This document shows, one piece after another, positions 23,964 through 33,490 of a stretch of DNA of 64,000 nt. The stretch covers positions 1 through 64,000 of IMG/VR virus record IMGVR_UViG_3300037193_001286. The stretch is one strand, 5' to 3'. Source of the stretch: a virus. Under the pieces are notes generated by a model. The model was not told the DNA's origin. It made no database searches and saw only the letters and a program-made list of their open reading frames with translations. Positions within the stretch are counted from its first letter, which is position 1; every line of letters begins with the position of its first letter. The translations under genes and the position numbers were made by a program.

Positions 23964-24135
23964 CTTCGCTTGCCTTCGCCTTTCTGGCCGGTGCCTTTGC
24001 TTCTTCGGCGGCACCTGCGGCGATTGCCGCTTCACCAGCGGCGCGCGTCACGTTCTCCTGCCGACCGGCGCGATAGGTGATGGTCACCTGCGCTGTCGGC
24101 TTCCAGTCGAAGTCGCGATTGAAGGTAACCCACAT
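23947..24135 (-). CDS. Small hypothetical protein
   Basis: Sixty-two residues from the ATG at 24135 (AGGA 8 bases upstream). A short beta-structured start (MWVTFNRDFDWKPTAQVTIT) is followed by an Ala/Lys-rich helix and acidic tail. Similar small genes occur between connector and gp10-like genes in many alphaproteobacterial phages. Function unknown. Confidence 0.65.
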   Translation of the reverse strand: MWVTFNRDFDWKPTAQVTITYRAGRQENVTRAAGEAAIAAGAAEEAKAPARKAKASEDGAES

Positions 24136-24145
24136 GACACTGTCC

Positions 24146-24496
24146 TCACGTTGCAACGTTGGATTCGATCATCATTTCGAAGATCGCTTGGGTTCTGTCC
24201 TGATGGATTTCGCGGATATTGAAGACCGTGCCGCGCCGAACGTCAGTGACCTGCCAGTCCGGAGTGACCTGTTCAGTCTGGTCCGAAGCCCAGACCTGCA
24301 TCAAGACGACGCTCTTACTGTCCAGCCGTGCGGCCATGACGGTTTCGCTGCCCCTGAGATGAGTGAACTTGGCCGGTTCGCGAAACCGCTCGATCCAGTC
24401 ACCGGCAACTTCATTGCCGTAACCATCGTCCAGCATCTCGCGAGAGGAGAAGGCGACCAAGTCCTTCATCTGGCCAGCGCCGAACTTCTGCGGCAT
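24146..24496 (-). CDS. Head-tail adaptor (head closure protein)
   Basis: One hundred and sixteen residues with the SPP1 gp16/phage_H_T_join pattern: VAFSSREMLDDGYGNEVAGD near the start, then RGSETVMAARLDSKS and RRGTVFNIREI. Located between the connector and tail completion genes as expected. Confidence 0.85.
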   Translation of the reverse strand: MPQKFGAGQMKDLVAFSSREMLDDGYGNEVAGDWIERFREPAKFTHLRGSETVMAARLDSKSVVLMQVWASDQTEQVTPDWQVTDVRRGTVFNIREIHQDRTQAIFEMMIESNVAT

Positions 24497-24513
24497 GGCG
24501 AATCCTCATACGG

Positions 24514-24536
24514 AAAACCCCGGCTGGCGGCCGGGG
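24514..24536 (-). terminator. Hairpin terminator or attenuator in the head-tail operon
   Basis: CCCCGGC and GCCGGGG form a 7-bp stem with loop TGGCG. Read on the minus strand the stem is followed by TTTT. It lies in the 97-base gap between two minus-strand structural genes, so it may be a partial terminator that lowers expression of downstream tail genes. Confidence 0.55.
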
Positions 24537-24593
24537 CGTTCTCGAAACCTATTTTTCAGGAGTACCGTATTGTTGACTCAGACGTGCGCACAG

Positions 24594-25037
24594 TCAACGC
24601 TCTTTGTCGATCAGGAGCGCAATTTCCGTCAGGTGAATCTTCAGCATATCGACAGCGGTATCACGCTCGCGGCGCGTCTTGTAGAGATCGCGGATATGAA
24701 ATCCGTCACCGCAGACCTTTGAGAGAAGCTGGAAACCGTGGACCCCGACCACCGTCCGGTAGCGCGCCAATTCCTTCTTCGCGGTATCCCTTGCCGCTAC
24801 ACGGTCGGACGTTCTTGGCGCGTTATCGACGCGTTCGAACATCATCGCCGGGCGTGACACATCGACGAACCGTTCCCAGAGATCGCGGAAGCGAAGCGCT
24901 GCGGCAACCTGCGCCGCGTCAAGAAGGCCGTGGCTGGCCAGCGAGACGATCGATGACTCCCGCATCGCGACAACGGGCGCTTTCTCCCTTTGTTGGGGGT
25001 AGTCCGTCGTCTGCGGTTTTGGGTTTCGAAGCGCCAT
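24594..25037 (-). CDS. Hypothetical helical protein
   Basis: One hundred and forty-seven residues from the ATG at 25037. Helical and basic, with AARDTAKKELARYRTVVGVH and LLSKVCGDGFHIRDLYKTRR. The arrangement vaguely recalls DUF6456-type alphaproteobacterial proteins, but the match is by eye only. It sits unusually among virion genes, so it may be a regulatory rather than a structural protein. Confidence 0.55.
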   Translation of the reverse strand: MALRNPKPQTTDYPQQREKAPVVAMRESSIVSLASHGLLDAAQVAAALRFRDLWERFVDVSRPAMMFERVDNAPRTSDRVAARDTAKKELARYRTVVGVHGFQLLSKVCGDGFHIRDLYKTRRERDTAVDMLKIHLTEIALLIDKER

Positions 25038-25041
25038 CAAT

Positions 25042-25587
25042 TCATGCCCTTGGTATCCAGTTGCCGAGAAGCAGGTCGTTCATCCATTGCGGCACCTGCT
25101 CTAGGCTGTAGGAAGCGATACTCTCGCGGTTCTCATAGAAGTATGCGGTGAGCCTCAGCGTAATATCGGTCACCGATGGCGGAAGGTTGGCCATGCTCGC
25201 AAAGCCCGCGATCAGCGTCACCTTTAGACCGGCCGGGATCGCCGCTTTGTCGAGCCGTTCGAAGTACCACCGCAAGGTCTCATGATTGGCGTAGATTCGG
25301 TACTGCGCGGTGACGTCGCTACCAAGGCTGTCCAATGCCGTCATGCCGTCAATCGGCTGGACTGGCGTCGGCAGCAACACCTTTCCGTTGGGTGGCGTCC
25401 ATTCGACGGTCCTTGTGAAGACGAACCATCCGGCGTGTCTTTCGAACAGGTCGATGGCACGCGACAAGCAGAGCCTGATGTACTCGTCATCATCGTCGAA
25501 TGTCACGCGCAGATGCGACTTGGCGATAGACAGCATATTCGCTGGGAGTGTCGCCCGGTCCACGCCGATGATCAGCCAATCGCTCAT
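25042..25587 (-). CDS. Head-tail connector (gp6-like)
   Basis: One hundred and eighty-one residues with the family features SIAKSHLRVTFDDDDEYIRL and a later aromatic-Gly segment LKVTLIAGFASMANLPPSV followed by LTAYFYENRE. This is the HK97 gp6-type adaptor that binds below the portal. Its place is 5 bases from the collagen-like gene. Confidence 0.85.
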   Translation of the reverse strand: MSDWLIIGVDRATLPANMLSIAKSHLRVTFDDDDEYIRLCLSRAIDLFERHAGWFVFTRTVEWTPPNGKVLLPTPVQPIDGMTALDSLGSDVTAQYRIYANHETLRWYFERLDKAAIPAGLKVTLIAGFASMANLPPSVTDITLRLTAYFYENRESIASYSLEQVPQWMNDLLLGNWIPRA

Positions 25588-25591
25588 TGGA

Positions 25592-27121
25592 TCAAGCCCC
25601 TATGCTGTCAACTGTCGTCGGAATGTCGATTGCCACCCATGCGCCATTCTGTCGGACATACATCTTTCCATCGCTGGGAGCGTCGCCAATCTTGCTGGCG
25701 ATCCCGGCGTCATACGTTGTTTTGAGGACCGTTTCGGCCCATGCCAAGCTTCGACGGGCGTAAGCTTTCCCGTCGTTTGGCGCTTCGCTGGTTTTGCTGG
25801 CAATGCCCGCGTCGTAGGTGGCCTTTGTTACGGTCGCAACCCACGCCGCGCCCTGCCGTCCATAGATATTCGTGTCGTTCGGCGCATCACCGATCTTGCT
25901 GGCGATACCCGCATCGTAAGTCGCCTTTGTGACAGTCGTAACCCATGCCCCGCCCTGACGCCCATAGATGTTTGTATCGTTGGGAGCGTCGCCGATTTTG
26001 CTCGCGATCCCAGCGTCATAGGTGGTCTTCAGGACCGTTTCGGCCCATGCAAGGCTGCGGCGCGCATAGGCTTTACCGTCGTTCGGTGCCTCGCTCGTCT
26101 TGCCGTTGATTGAGGTTTGCAGGGACGCGACGGCGGCATCGTGCGTCGCTTTCGTGACCGTCACGATCCACGCCGCGTTTTGCCGCGCATAGGGGTTACC
26201 ATCAGTTGGTGCGTCTTCCGGAATACCATCGGCACCTGCCGGGCCTTGCGGCCCCTCTGGCCCTTGTGGTCCGGTTAAGCCTTGTGGCCCTTCCGGTCCC
26301 GCTGGTCCGATTGGCCCAATTTCGCCCTGCGGTCCGGCCGGACCTTGCGGACCGATCAAGCCTTGCGGCCCCGGCTCACCCTGCGGTCCAGCCGGTCCAG
26401 TTAAACCTATCGGCCCTTGCGGCCCTTCTGGCCCCATGATGCTTCTGCCGGTATCGGTCCACTGCGTGCCGTTCCACTGCCAGAGTTGGCCATTCAAGCG
26501 ATTGAGCCATGTATCGCCGAACTCCATTCCGGTCTGGACGGGATCGCCCTCGCCGGAATACATCGAAACGCCGTCAACGCCAGCGGGACCAGCTGGCCCC
26601 TGCGGCCCGGCTGCACCTTCTGGTCCCGGTGGTCCCACTGGACCCTCCGGCCCAATCGGCCCGATTTCGCCCTGCGGCCCCTGCGGTCCCGGTTCACCCT
26701 GCGGCCCGGCTGGACCGGTTAAGCCTATCGGCCCTTGTGGCCCTTCCGGCCCAATTGGTCCAATCTCGCCCTGCGGTCCAGTTAATCCCTGCGGCCCTTG
26801 CGGCCCCTGCGGACCTTGAGGGCCTGGCGGACCGGGAACGCCGTCGCCACTGCCGCCGCCGCCACCACCGCCACTGCCGGTAACGTCGCTAAGTGGCACC
26901 CATTCGCCGTAACGGCGGGCGTAAGTTTCCCCACCATCCTCCGGCACGTCTTTTACCAGCGGAATTCGCTCACCACCGATCAGGAGCTGTTCCTGTTCTT
27001 CGTCGAAAACAAGTGTCTCGCTGCCCTTCAACCGACTGTCGCCTTCCCAGACGGCAATCTGATCCTTCTTACCTGATCCGATCAGGGCTCGTTGGTGAAG
27101 GGTAAGCGGTTGATCGTTCAT
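25592..27121 (-). CDS. Collagen-like virion protein with 34-residue repeats
   Basis: Five hundred and nine residues. Residues 1-80 are a globular head, then a poly-Gly hinge. Two collagen-type blocks of G-x-y triplets ([10 protein letters not shown]) flank a short module with [20 protein letters not shown]. The C-terminal 180 residues hold about six repeats of some 34 residues with the core DAPNDxxxYxRQxxAWV and TYDAGIASK. Such proteins form trimeric fibres. The location beside portal and connector genes suggests a head or neck fibre rather than the tail fibre. Confidence 0.8.
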   Translation of the reverse strand: MNDQPLTLHQRALIGSGKKDQIAVWEGDSRLKGSETLVFDEEQEQLLIGGERIPLVKDVPEDGGETYARRYGEWVPLSDVTGSGGGGGGGSGDGVPGPPGPQGPQGPQGPQGLTGPQGEIGPIGPEGPQGPIGLTGPAGPQGEPGPQGPQGEIGPIGPEGPVGPPGPEGAAGPQGPAGPAGVDGVSMYSGEGDPVQTGMEFGDTWLNRLNGQLWQWNGTQWTDTGRSIMGPEGPQGPIGLTGPAGPQGEPGPQGLIGPQGPAGPQGEIGPIGPAGPEGPQGLTGPQGPEGPQGPAGADGIPEDAPTDGNPYARQNAAWIVTVTKATHDAAVASLQTSINGKTSEAPNDGKAYARRSLAWAETVLKTTYDAGIASKIGDAPNDTNIYGRQGGAWVTTVTKATYDAGIASKIGDAPNDTNIYGRQGAAWVATVTKATYDAGIASKTSEAPNDGKAYARRSLAWAETVLKTTYDAGIASKIGDAPSDGKMYVRQNGAWVAIDIPTTVDSIGA

Positions 27122-28569
27122 TCACCGCGTTCCTCGTGATAACGGTCGAAGAAGCCGCGCAAACTTACAGGCTGCCGACGCCCATCCTCGAATACGAAGA
27201 TGATACCGAAATTATCAATGTCCTCGATCACCTTTTCGATACCAGGACCAGTTGGCCCTGCCGGGCCGCGCGGTCCGCGTTCGCCCTGCTTGCCGCGACT
27301 GCCTGCCTTGGCCGCAAGCATCCAGCCATCACCGGGCAGCGGTCCGGGATTGTTCCGCCGTGCCATCCAAAGCGATCCGTCCATCGCTACGAAGTCTCGC
27401 GCCCGGTAGTCGGCATCGGGATCATAGAGGCCACGCGCTTCGCCGGGGTAGGTATCCTCACCCTTGAGAGCGACTGGTGCCCAATCCTCATGCGGCGGTC
27501 GCTTCGCCGTCAGGCAGCGCGCCGCCCATGTCGAGCCATCGCAGTGAACAAGCACGCCTTTCTCGTAAGCCCCGCCTTCCTCCCATACGAGAGGAGGATC
27601 GAAGGTGCCGCGTTCACCTTTTTCACCGCGTTCGCCCTTTGGGCCGGGTGGCCCTGCTTCGCCGCGCAAACCGCGAGGACCGGTTTCGCCTTGCGGTCCG
27701 GGATCGCCGCGTTCGCCGCGCTCACCCCGCTCGCCTTGCGGTCCTGGTTCGCCTCTCTCTCCTCTTTCACCGGCTGGACCGGTTTCGCCGCGCTCGCCTT
27801 TTTCACCGCGCTCGCCGCGTTCACCGGGATCGCCCTTTTCCCCCTTCTCACCGGGATCGCCACGTTCACCGGGTTCACCGCGCTCACCCTTTTCGCCTTG
27901 TGGACCTTGCTCGCCGGGCGGACCTTGCTCGCCGTCCAGCCCAGCCGGGCCGGGTTCACCTTGCGGCCCCTGTTCACCGGGATCACCTTTTTCACCTTTT
28001 TCGCCGGGTGGCCCCTGCTCGCCCTGCGGACCGGGTTCGCCATCCTTGCCAGCTGGACCAGCCTCACCGGGTTCACCCTTCTCACCCGGTTCACCTTGCA
28101 AGCCCCGCTCGCCCTGCGGACCGGGTGGTCCTGCTTCACCGGGATCACCGCGCTCGCCGGGTTCGCCGCGCTCGCCTTGTGGCCCTTGCTCGCCGCGTTC
28201 GCCAGCCGGACCTGTTTCGCCCGGATCGCCGCGCTCGCCCTTCTCACCCTGCTTGCCTCTTTCGAGCGCAGTCACGACTGCCAGTTTCTCGCGGATGTCG
28301 AGTGATAGTTCGCGGAAGTTTTGACGTTGTGTGTCGTGCTCACTTTCCATGCACACGACAACACGTTCCACCACGTCTGCGGTGATCTCCTCGATGAGGC
28401 CGTCAAGGCGCGTGCGCAGTTCGTCGGCGGTCCTGCCGGTTTCTTCTTCCCGCGCCATGATCTGATCAGCGATCTCGCGGACTTCATCGATACGGGCGTT
28501 CAGCTCCTTTTCGGCTTCACCTATTGCGAGGCCGCATGCCCTGAGAATGTGATCCTGGTCAAGCCGCAT
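27118..28569 (-). CDS. Collagen-like virion protein with carbohydrate-binding-like modules
   Basis: Four hundred and eighty-three residues from the ATG at 28569. A helical coiled-coil head (residues about 1-105) is followed by some 230 residues of G-x-y triplets, mostly [14 protein letters not shown] type, highly charged. The C-terminal part has two modules with the pattern Y-x(2)-G-x(2)-V...GS-x-W-x-A...P...W ([19 protein letters not shown] and [17 protein letters not shown]), as in CBM5/12-type domains, then a third collagen segment. It overlaps both neighbours. Probable surface fibre binding glycans. Confidence 0.78.
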   Translation of the reverse strand: MRLDQDHILRACGLAIGEAEKELNARIDEVREIADQIMAREEETGRTADELRTRLDGLIEEITADVVERVVVCMESEHDTQRQNFRELSLDIREKLAVVTALERGKQGEKGERGDPGETGPAGERGEQGPQGERGEPGERGDPGEAGPPGPQGERGLQGEPGEKGEPGEAGPAGKDGEPGPQGEQGPPGEKGEKGDPGEQGPQGEPGPAGLDGEQGPPGEQGPQGEKGERGEPGERGDPGEKGEKGDPGERGERGEKGERGETGPAGERGERGEPGPQGERGERGERGDPGPQGETGPRGLRGEAGPPGPKGERGEKGERGTFDPPLVWEEGGAYEKGVLVHCDGSTWAARCLTAKRPPHEDWAPVALKGEDTYPGEARGLYDPDADYRARDFVAMDGSLWMARRNNPGPLPGDGWMLAAKAGSRGKQGERGPRGPAGPTGPGIEKVIEDIDNFGIIFVFEDGRRQPVSLRGFFDRYHEERGE

Positions 28570-30064
28570 CACGCGCCTCTTTTCTCGCGCCACGGATGGC
28601 ATCCAGCGCGAACATGTCTTTCACCTGATCGGGGACGCCGTCCTTTTCTTCTTCCTCAGCTTCGGCCGCCGGCGGCGGCGCAGGCGGGGCTTCCGGAGCT
28701 TCCGGCGCTGGCGTTACCGGTTGCTCATTCTCTGTCTGCGCCCATGCCGACAGCGGAACGACTTGCTGCTGAACGCGCGGTTCTTTGCCATATCCGCCCG
28801 GAACGGCTGGCAGTTCCTCAGTGTTGCGGGCCTCGTCCGGTGCATAGATACCACCTTGCACGCCTCGCGCCAGTGCCTCGATCCGGTCCTTGTAAGCGAC
28901 GCGAAGAAGCGCGCGCGTATCAAATTCCACGTACTCATCAGGCCATCCCTTGAGGCCGAAGAACTGGTCGAACGCCACCTCGATGTGGTTGATCGCATAG
29001 CCGAGGCCACGAGAGAGCCAGAACTGCATCAGCGCTTCCGTCGAGGAAAACGTGCCCTTGTCGGCGAGACCGAGGATTGCTGGCGGGACGCCATAGACCA
29101 TGAAGATTTCGTCTTGCGTCAGCTTCAGCGCTTGGGCGACTTCCGAGTCCTTGGCGCTCATCGCCACGCCCTTGAACTTCATGCCGTTGGTGAGGATCGG
29201 CGGTCCCGCGTCGAGATTGTCGATGCCACGCCACGTCTCATTCAGCCGCGCGCGCAGTTCGGTGATTTGCTCCTTGGTGAAATTCAGATCGGTTTCGATC
29301 ACGCCGGGCGGGCGGTTCATGTTGCCGAAGAAGTTGATCAGCTGCTGGCCGATCAGGCGTTGCGCCATGATGGCGTCGGAAGCGTGCCGGAGCGGCGGCA
29401 CGCCCTTCAGCCAGTTGCCGCGTTCGGCTTCAAGCTTGACATGCAGCACGTCGCGCGCGGGCACGATCCGCTTCTTGTTCATGTGAGCGTAGCCGCCCAA
29501 TGAGACCGCCATCGGATCATAGCCAGCTGCGGAAACAGCGTCGGCCTCAAGGACGTTGTTGCCCGCCAGCTCATAGAAAATCTGCTGGTCATCGCCGACG
29601 ATTGCCTGTGATTGCCTTGGATCGAACGGATGCAGCGCGTCCACCTCGAAACGCGAATTGCGTGTGGCCAGGTGGTAGCTATTGCCGTCGATATAAAGGT
29701 TGCGGACGAGATTGAGGATGAAATCCGAACGCGACTGATAGTCGTTCGGATCTCTGAGGATCCGCGACAGCGCCGAATTGGTCACCCGCTCGCGCCCGCC
29801 GTCTCCGGTTGCGCGCCAGTGGTCACCGGGACACTGGGCTATCGTCTGGGCATAAGCTGAAACACATGCCTCGACCACTGCCGACACGCCGCCATTGCCG
29901 CGTATCGGATCGTAGTTCATTTGCCAGTAGTTCCAATGCTTACCCCATTCGTTCGGCAGAGCGCCGTCCGGGAAATGAACTACCCACGGTCCTTCGCGCG
30001 GCGCTCCCTCTTGTTTGGAAGCGCCTCGAAAAGGCTTGAGCAACGTGTCAAGCCAGCTTGCCAT
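28559..30064 (-). CDS. Portal protein, HK97 family
   Basis: Five hundred and one residues. The family pattern is clear: [40 protein letters not shown] then [11 protein letters not shown], and [20 protein letters not shown] with the conserved VPP. The dodecamer forms the DNA gate. An unusual C-terminal extension is Pro/Ala/Glu-rich. Unusually, the portal lies after the capsid gene in transcription order. Confidence 0.93.
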   Translation of the reverse strand: MASWLDTLLKPFRGASKQEGAPREGPWVVHFPDGALPNEWGKHWNYWQMNYDPIRGNGGVSAVVEACVSAYAQTIAQCPGDHWRATGDGGRERVTNSALSRILRDPNDYQSRSDFILNLVRNLYIDGNSYHLATRNSRFEVDALHPFDPRQSQAIVGDDQQIFYELAGNNVLEADAVSAAGYDPMAVSLGGYAHMNKKRIVPARDVLHVKLEAERGNWLKGVPPLRHASDAIMAQRLIGQQLINFFGNMNRPPGVIETDLNFTKEQITELRARLNETWRGIDNLDAGPPILTNGMKFKGVAMSAKDSEVAQALKLTQDEIFMVYGVPPAILGLADKGTFSSTEALMQFWLSRGLGYAINHIEVAFDQFFGLKGWPDEYVEFDTRALLRVAYKDRIEALARGVQGGIYAPDEARNTEELPAVPGGYGKEPRVQQQVVPLSAWAQTENEQPVTPAPEAPEAPPAPPPAAEAEEEEKDGVPDQVKDMFALDAIRGARKEARDAA

Positions 30065-30070
30065 CGGATT

Positions 30071-30421
30071 TTACTCGTCCTTTGGCTTGGATACCGATCT
30101 GGTTTTGTAGGCTTCGCCGGTCTTGTCGGCTTCAAGCGTTCGCGTCTGCGCAGATGTCGTGGTCTCCGACCCTTCATCCTGCGTGGCGGTTTTCCGCGTC
30201 CTTTTGGCCGGTTCTTCCTCGCCGCGAAGCTTCCGAGCTGCCGTCACGGCCGCCTCCAACGCTTTTTCGTGATCATATTCCTTGGCTGGCTCATCGCTCG
30301 CCGCAGCGTATGGATCGATTGCCCAGCCATCCCGGATCGCTGCTTTTGCGACATCGGCCGGGACATCAATATGTTGCCCCGCGTAGGGGCCAACGGTCGC
30401 TTGAATGCGCTGTGTCGTCAT
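30071..30421 (-). CDS. Hypothetical protein
   Basis: One hundred and sixteen residues. The first 60 form a small beta/alpha unit (VGPYAGQHIDVPADVAKAAI then GWAIDPYA), similar to short capsid-adjacent proteins of other phages; the rest is a disordered charged tail rich in Lys, Thr and Glu. Possibly a head-tail accessory or decoration protein. Confidence 0.55.
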   Translation of the reverse strand: MTTQRIQATVGPYAGQHIDVPADVAKAAIRDGWAIDPYAAASDEPAKEYDHEKALEAAVTAARKLRGEEEPAKRTRKTATQDEGSETTTSAQTRTLEADKTGEAYKTRSVSKPKDE

Positions 30422-30445
30422 GGCGGTCTCCCTTTGCCAAAGGAA

Positions 30446-30470
30446 CCGGCCCGGCGCTAAACCGGGCCGG
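30446..30470 (-). terminator. Strong hairpin after the capsid gene
   Basis: CCGGCCCGG and CCGGGCCGG form a perfect 9-bp stem with a 7-base loop, 20 bases after the capsid stop codon. The minus-strand sequence after the stem is TTCCTTT. It probably acts as a leaky terminator or stabilises the 3' end of abundant capsid mRNA. Confidence 0.6.
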
Positions 30471-30489
30471 AAGAAGGTTGTTCAAAGGA

Positions 30490-32457
30490 TCACCAGTTGA
30501 CGCCCTGTACGGCTGCGATCATCCCGGCGCGACGCATTGCCCACTCGACATAGAGGGTCATGCGAACGCCGACAGTGTCAGTCTGCCAGAGCGAGCGGAT
30601 CGGGCTTGCCGTTGCTGGCGTAGCACCGCCAGTGACGAGCGGCGCGGGCGTCGTGTCTTCCTCGTGGATCGTTGCCTGATCGGAGATCGAGAACCGGGGC
30701 GTATCGCCGTTCGCCGAGGCGAAGTCGGCAGCATCGACCGCGATGACGGTATCCGCAGGCACCGTGTTGGAGACGAGGAAGGTGACGTTCAGCCGCTGGG
30801 CAGCTTCCGCCTGGTTGAAGATGAACTCGCCCGTCGAGGACTGCGCCCAGTTGACGCCCATGCTCTGGACCGGGTTCATGATGATGGCGATGTTGCGGCC
30901 ACCGCCATTCGCGGTGATCGCTCCCACGAGCGCCTTGAAGTCGGCGATCATGGCCAGCGGACCGCTGGGGTTCGCGTCGGGCGTTAGCGGGGTGACACCG
31001 TTCAGGAGACCTGCCGGGCGCACCACCGATCCAGCGACATCGTCGAGCAGGTAGGAGTCGATGGACTCCATCGTGTCGTCGGCCATCGCCTGACGAATGA
31101 CCGCCTCGATCGCCGGGACCGAATGCATGGCCAGTTCTTCAGTGAAGGTCGAGATCACTGCCAGCTTCTTGGGCGTCAGCGTGATAGTGGTGAGACCGAT
31201 GCGGCGAACCGGCTTCGGTGCACCCTCACCTACCCAAGAACCTGCGAGCTTCGGCGTATTGGCGCGGGCCGGAATCTTGAGCGACGCGTTCGCGCCGAAC
31301 GAGAACCGGACGCCAAGGTTGGACAGCCTCGTATAGATCGACTCCGGCATCAACCGGTCGATAAAGTCGAGGTTGGCCTGCTGCACCAATTCGGCAGCCC
31401 AGCCCGGCGTGGTCGTGTTTGCCGGGTTGGTCACGGCCCTGAGAACGACTTCCGTCATTTCGTCGTTGCCATAGACCGCCTGCATGGCTTCAAGCGGGTT
31501 CTGCTGGCGCATGCGCGCGAGGAAGTGCACGACGCCCGCACGGACGAGGAAGTCGCCCGGCTCGACCTTCTTCTTCGCCATGGCGAATGGTCGCTTCTGA
31601 TCAGCCGGTGCCTGACGCTGCGGCTGCTGAAGCTGCGGCTGCGGTTCTTCCGAGTCCCTGGAATTGGCCGTCGTAAGCGCGAGGGCGCGTTCGGCCGACT
31701 GAAGGGTGACGAGCTGCTTCTGAGCGACGGCGATACGGCCGTCCTCGCCGCGAGCCAGTTCTTCCAGCTCAATCTGTTCGGCTTCGTCGAGTTCTTCCAT
31801 GCCGGTAAGCACGGTGAGGCGGTCGCGCAGGTCATTCAGAGTCGTCTGCGCCGCCTTGATGCGATCAGCGAGTTTCATTGATTTTCTCCCGGATGCAGGG
31901 AGTTGCGGCTTGGCGATCTTGCCTGGGGAACCGCCTTCTCCATCCAGCTCCGGTGCGGCGATCTTGCCATAGAGCTGGCGGCTAACGTCGGCGGGAAGAG
32001 CCAACGAGCGGCCGATTTGCAGCGCGTTGGGATTGGCGGGAACGGCGACAAGCGAGCATTCGACAAGCTCGCTCTTGAGGTAACGGTATGGCCCCCAGCT
32101 GCCAGCGTCCTTGTCTATCGGCTCCTTGTCGATGGGGCGGAAACCGACCGACACGGCCTTGAGGATGCCTTGCTTCCAGAGGCGACGAATATTGTCGACG
32201 AGTTGACTGGTGCCTTCCTCAGCCAGCTTGAGGCGGCCGATCAGACGGCGACCCTCGACGCGCACATTCTCCCAAGTTCCGACGATGGCGTCGGAATGGT
32301 GATTGAACAGCGCGATGGGGTTCTTCTTGAAGGACGATAAATCCCAACCGGCAGCGAGAATGATCTCGCCGTAACGGTCTACAGTTTCGTCGGAAAGGAC
32401 ATATTCGGAAGGATCGCGTTCGGACTGCCTGGCGGTGCGATAGACGATCTCTTTCAT
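30490..32457 (-). CDS. Prohead protease fused to major capsid protein
   Basis: Six hundred and fifty-five residues in one frame. Residues 1-160 are an HK97-type U35 protease (VDRYGEII, FNHHSD with His53/54, KAVSVGFRP with Ser103, ECSLVAVPANPNA). Residues about 190-290 are a coiled-coil scaffold-like delta segment, and about 300-655 the HK97-fold major capsid protein (TPGWAAELVQQ, KIPARANTPKL, WQTDTVGVRM, the last typical of the C-terminus). After assembly the protease would cut itself and the scaffold away. Confidence 0.93.
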   Translation of the reverse strand: MKEIVYRTARQSERDPSEYVLSDETVDRYGEIILAAGWDLSSFKKNPIALFNHHSDAIVGTWENVRVEGRRLIGRLKLAEEGTSQLVDNIRRLWKQGILKAVSVGFRPIDKEPIDKDAGSWGPYRYLKSELVECSLVAVPANPNALQIGRSLALPADVSRQLYGKIAAPELDGEGGSPGKIAKPQLPASGRKSMKLADRIKAAQTTLNDLRDRLTVLTGMEELDEAEQIELEELARGEDGRIAVAQKQLVTLQSAERALALTTANSRDSEEPQPQLQQPQRQAPADQKRPFAMAKKKVEPGDFLVRAGVVHFLARMRQQNPLEAMQAVYGNDEMTEVVLRAVTNPANTTTPGWAAELVQQANLDFIDRLMPESIYTRLSNLGVRFSFGANASLKIPARANTPKLAGSWVGEGAPKPVRRIGLTTITLTPKKLAVISTFTEELAMHSVPAIEAVIRQAMADDTMESIDSYLLDDVAGSVVRPAGLLNGVTPLTPDANPSGPLAMIADFKALVGAITANGGGRNIAIIMNPVQSMGVNWAQSSTGEFIFNQAEAAQRLNVTFLVSNTVPADTVIAVDAADFASANGDTPRFSISDQATIHEEDTTPAPLVTGGATPATASPIRSLWQTDTVGVRMTLYVEWAMRRAGMIAAVQGVNW

Positions 32458-32501
32458 GACTCAGCAACCCTGCTTGAAAAGGTTGCTGGTCCATTTACAC
32501 C

Positions 32502-32720
32502 CTACCTGCGTAACATGTCCGTTACGTCAGCCCTGTTATGCCGGTCGGCGAGCGACTTAAGGCGGGCATAGGTGTCGTATGAAGGTCTGGACGTTTCCCC
32601 AATGGACAGTCGCCAGAGGGTTTGACGCGAGAGGCCTGTTTCGCGGGCTATCTCGCTCTTGGTCATGCCGGTACTTTCGATGCCAGCTATGATCGCTGCG
32701 AACTTTTCCGCATCCGTCAA
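32502..32720 (-). CDS. Small XRE-type HTH repressor-like protein
   Basis: Seventy-two residues starting at TTG (32720). The HTH is clear: GMTKSEIARETGLSRQTLWRLS, followed by SYDTYARLKSLAD. It is transcribed divergently from another HTH gene at 32859 across a promoter pair with shared operators, so it is a candidate repressor of a local switch. The capsid gene follows it 44 bases downstream on the same strand. Confidence 0.78.
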   Translation of the reverse strand: MTDAEKFAAIIAGIESTGMTKSEIARETGLSRQTLWRLSIGETSRPSYDTYARLKSLADRHNRADVTDMLRR

Positions 32721-32754
32721 TCGTCTTCCCTATCCATCTATCCTTGTTGCGCAA

Positions 32755-32826
32755 ATTATAAACCAGTGCTGGATCGCAACAAAATCATCAAATTTGCCTT
32801 TACAATTGAGCAAATCTGACTATATT
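32755..32826. promoter_or_regulatory. Divergent promoter pair with CAAAYTTG operators
   Basis: On the minus strand, -35 TTGTTG (32777-32782) and -10 TATAAT (32755-32760) are 16 bases apart. On the plus strand, -35 TTTACA (32799-32804) and -10 TATATT (32821-32826) are 16 apart. ATCAAATTTGCC (32787-32798) fills the space between the two -35 boxes, and GAGCAAATCTGAC (32808-32820) fills the plus-strand spacer. This is a CI/Cro-like switch architecture. Confidence 0.65.
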
Positions 32827-32858
32827 TGCCACATCTCCCCACGCAAGGAACAACAGAC

Positions 32859-33137
32859 ATGGACGCATACGATCTGATCAAATGGCGCGAGATGCATTTT
32901 GGCCCGGACCGCAAGAGTGCGGCTGAGGCGATGGGGATCGCGTACAATTCTCTGAAGGCCTACGAGACCGGCAAAAGCATCCCGGCGTATATCCCGCTGG
33001 TCTGCGCGGCGATTGCGGCCGACATCGGCCCATGGAAACTGCCAGCCAAGCTGATGAAGGAGAAGAAAGCCAACCCCGTAATCACCCCGACGTCGAGGCC
33101 TCGCGGCAACCCAAATTGGACGAGCAAAGCATCATGA
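32859..33137 (+). CDS. HTH regulator, divergent partner
   Basis: Ninety-two residues from the ATG at 32859 (AAGGAA upstream). The N-terminal HTH reads LIKWREMHFGPDRKSAAEAM then GIAYNSLKAYETGKSIP, typical of Cro/CI-like proteins. The C-terminal tail is basic and Pro-rich. It is controlled by the -35 TTTACA/-10 TATATT promoter and shares operators with the minus-strand HTH gene. Confidence 0.72.
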   Translation: MDAYDLIKWREMHFGPDRKSAAEAMGIAYNSLKAYETGKSIPAYIPLVCAAIAADIGPWKLPAKLMKEKKANPVITPTSRPRGNPNWTSKAS

Positions 33138-33490
33138 AGACCTACGTCCTCTTGCCTAATCGGATGATCGCTGAAGCTGGCTTCATGGACTGGGCGGTCT
33201 GGTTCGAAGATGCTGGCGATGAGCGGGTTGTCGCACAGTCTGAAACAGAGATGCATGCGGTAAGCACCGTCTTTATCGGGATCGATTATCGGGTTTTCGG
33301 CAAGGGTCCGCCGCTTGTGTTCGAAACGATGGTCGTTTCGAAAGGTGGCGGTGAATTCGACTGGGAAGATGATCACGGCCAATGGCGTTATTCGTCATGG
33401 GATGACGCTGAGGCTGGCCATCACGCGGCTCTGCGGCGGGTGCTCAAGGCCGAAGCCGAGGCAGCAAAGACGATTGCGGGGCAAGCATGA
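33134..33490 (+). CDS. Hypothetical protein
   Basis: One hundred and eighteen residues from the ATG at 33134, overlapping the previous stop. It carries MDWAVWFEDAGDERVVAQSE, ISTVFIGIDYR-like beta elements and a C-terminal helix with HHAALRRVLKAE. A similar pattern (response to a Gln/Asp-rich WFE...RVVAQ motif) occurs in many phage accessory proteins of unknown function. Confidence 0.6.
   Translation: MKTYVLLPNRMIAEAGFMDWAVWFEDAGDERVVAQSETEMHAVSTVFIGIDYRVFGKGPPLVFETMVVSKGGGEFDWEDDHGQWRYSSWDDAEAGHHAALRRVLKAEAEAAKTIAGQA

Noticed and set aside
26206-28385. Long + strand frames opposite the two collagen-like genes
   Set aside because: They arise because G-x-y repeats have a periodic base pattern that keeps antisense frames open; the minus-strand genes have starts, coupling and family features.
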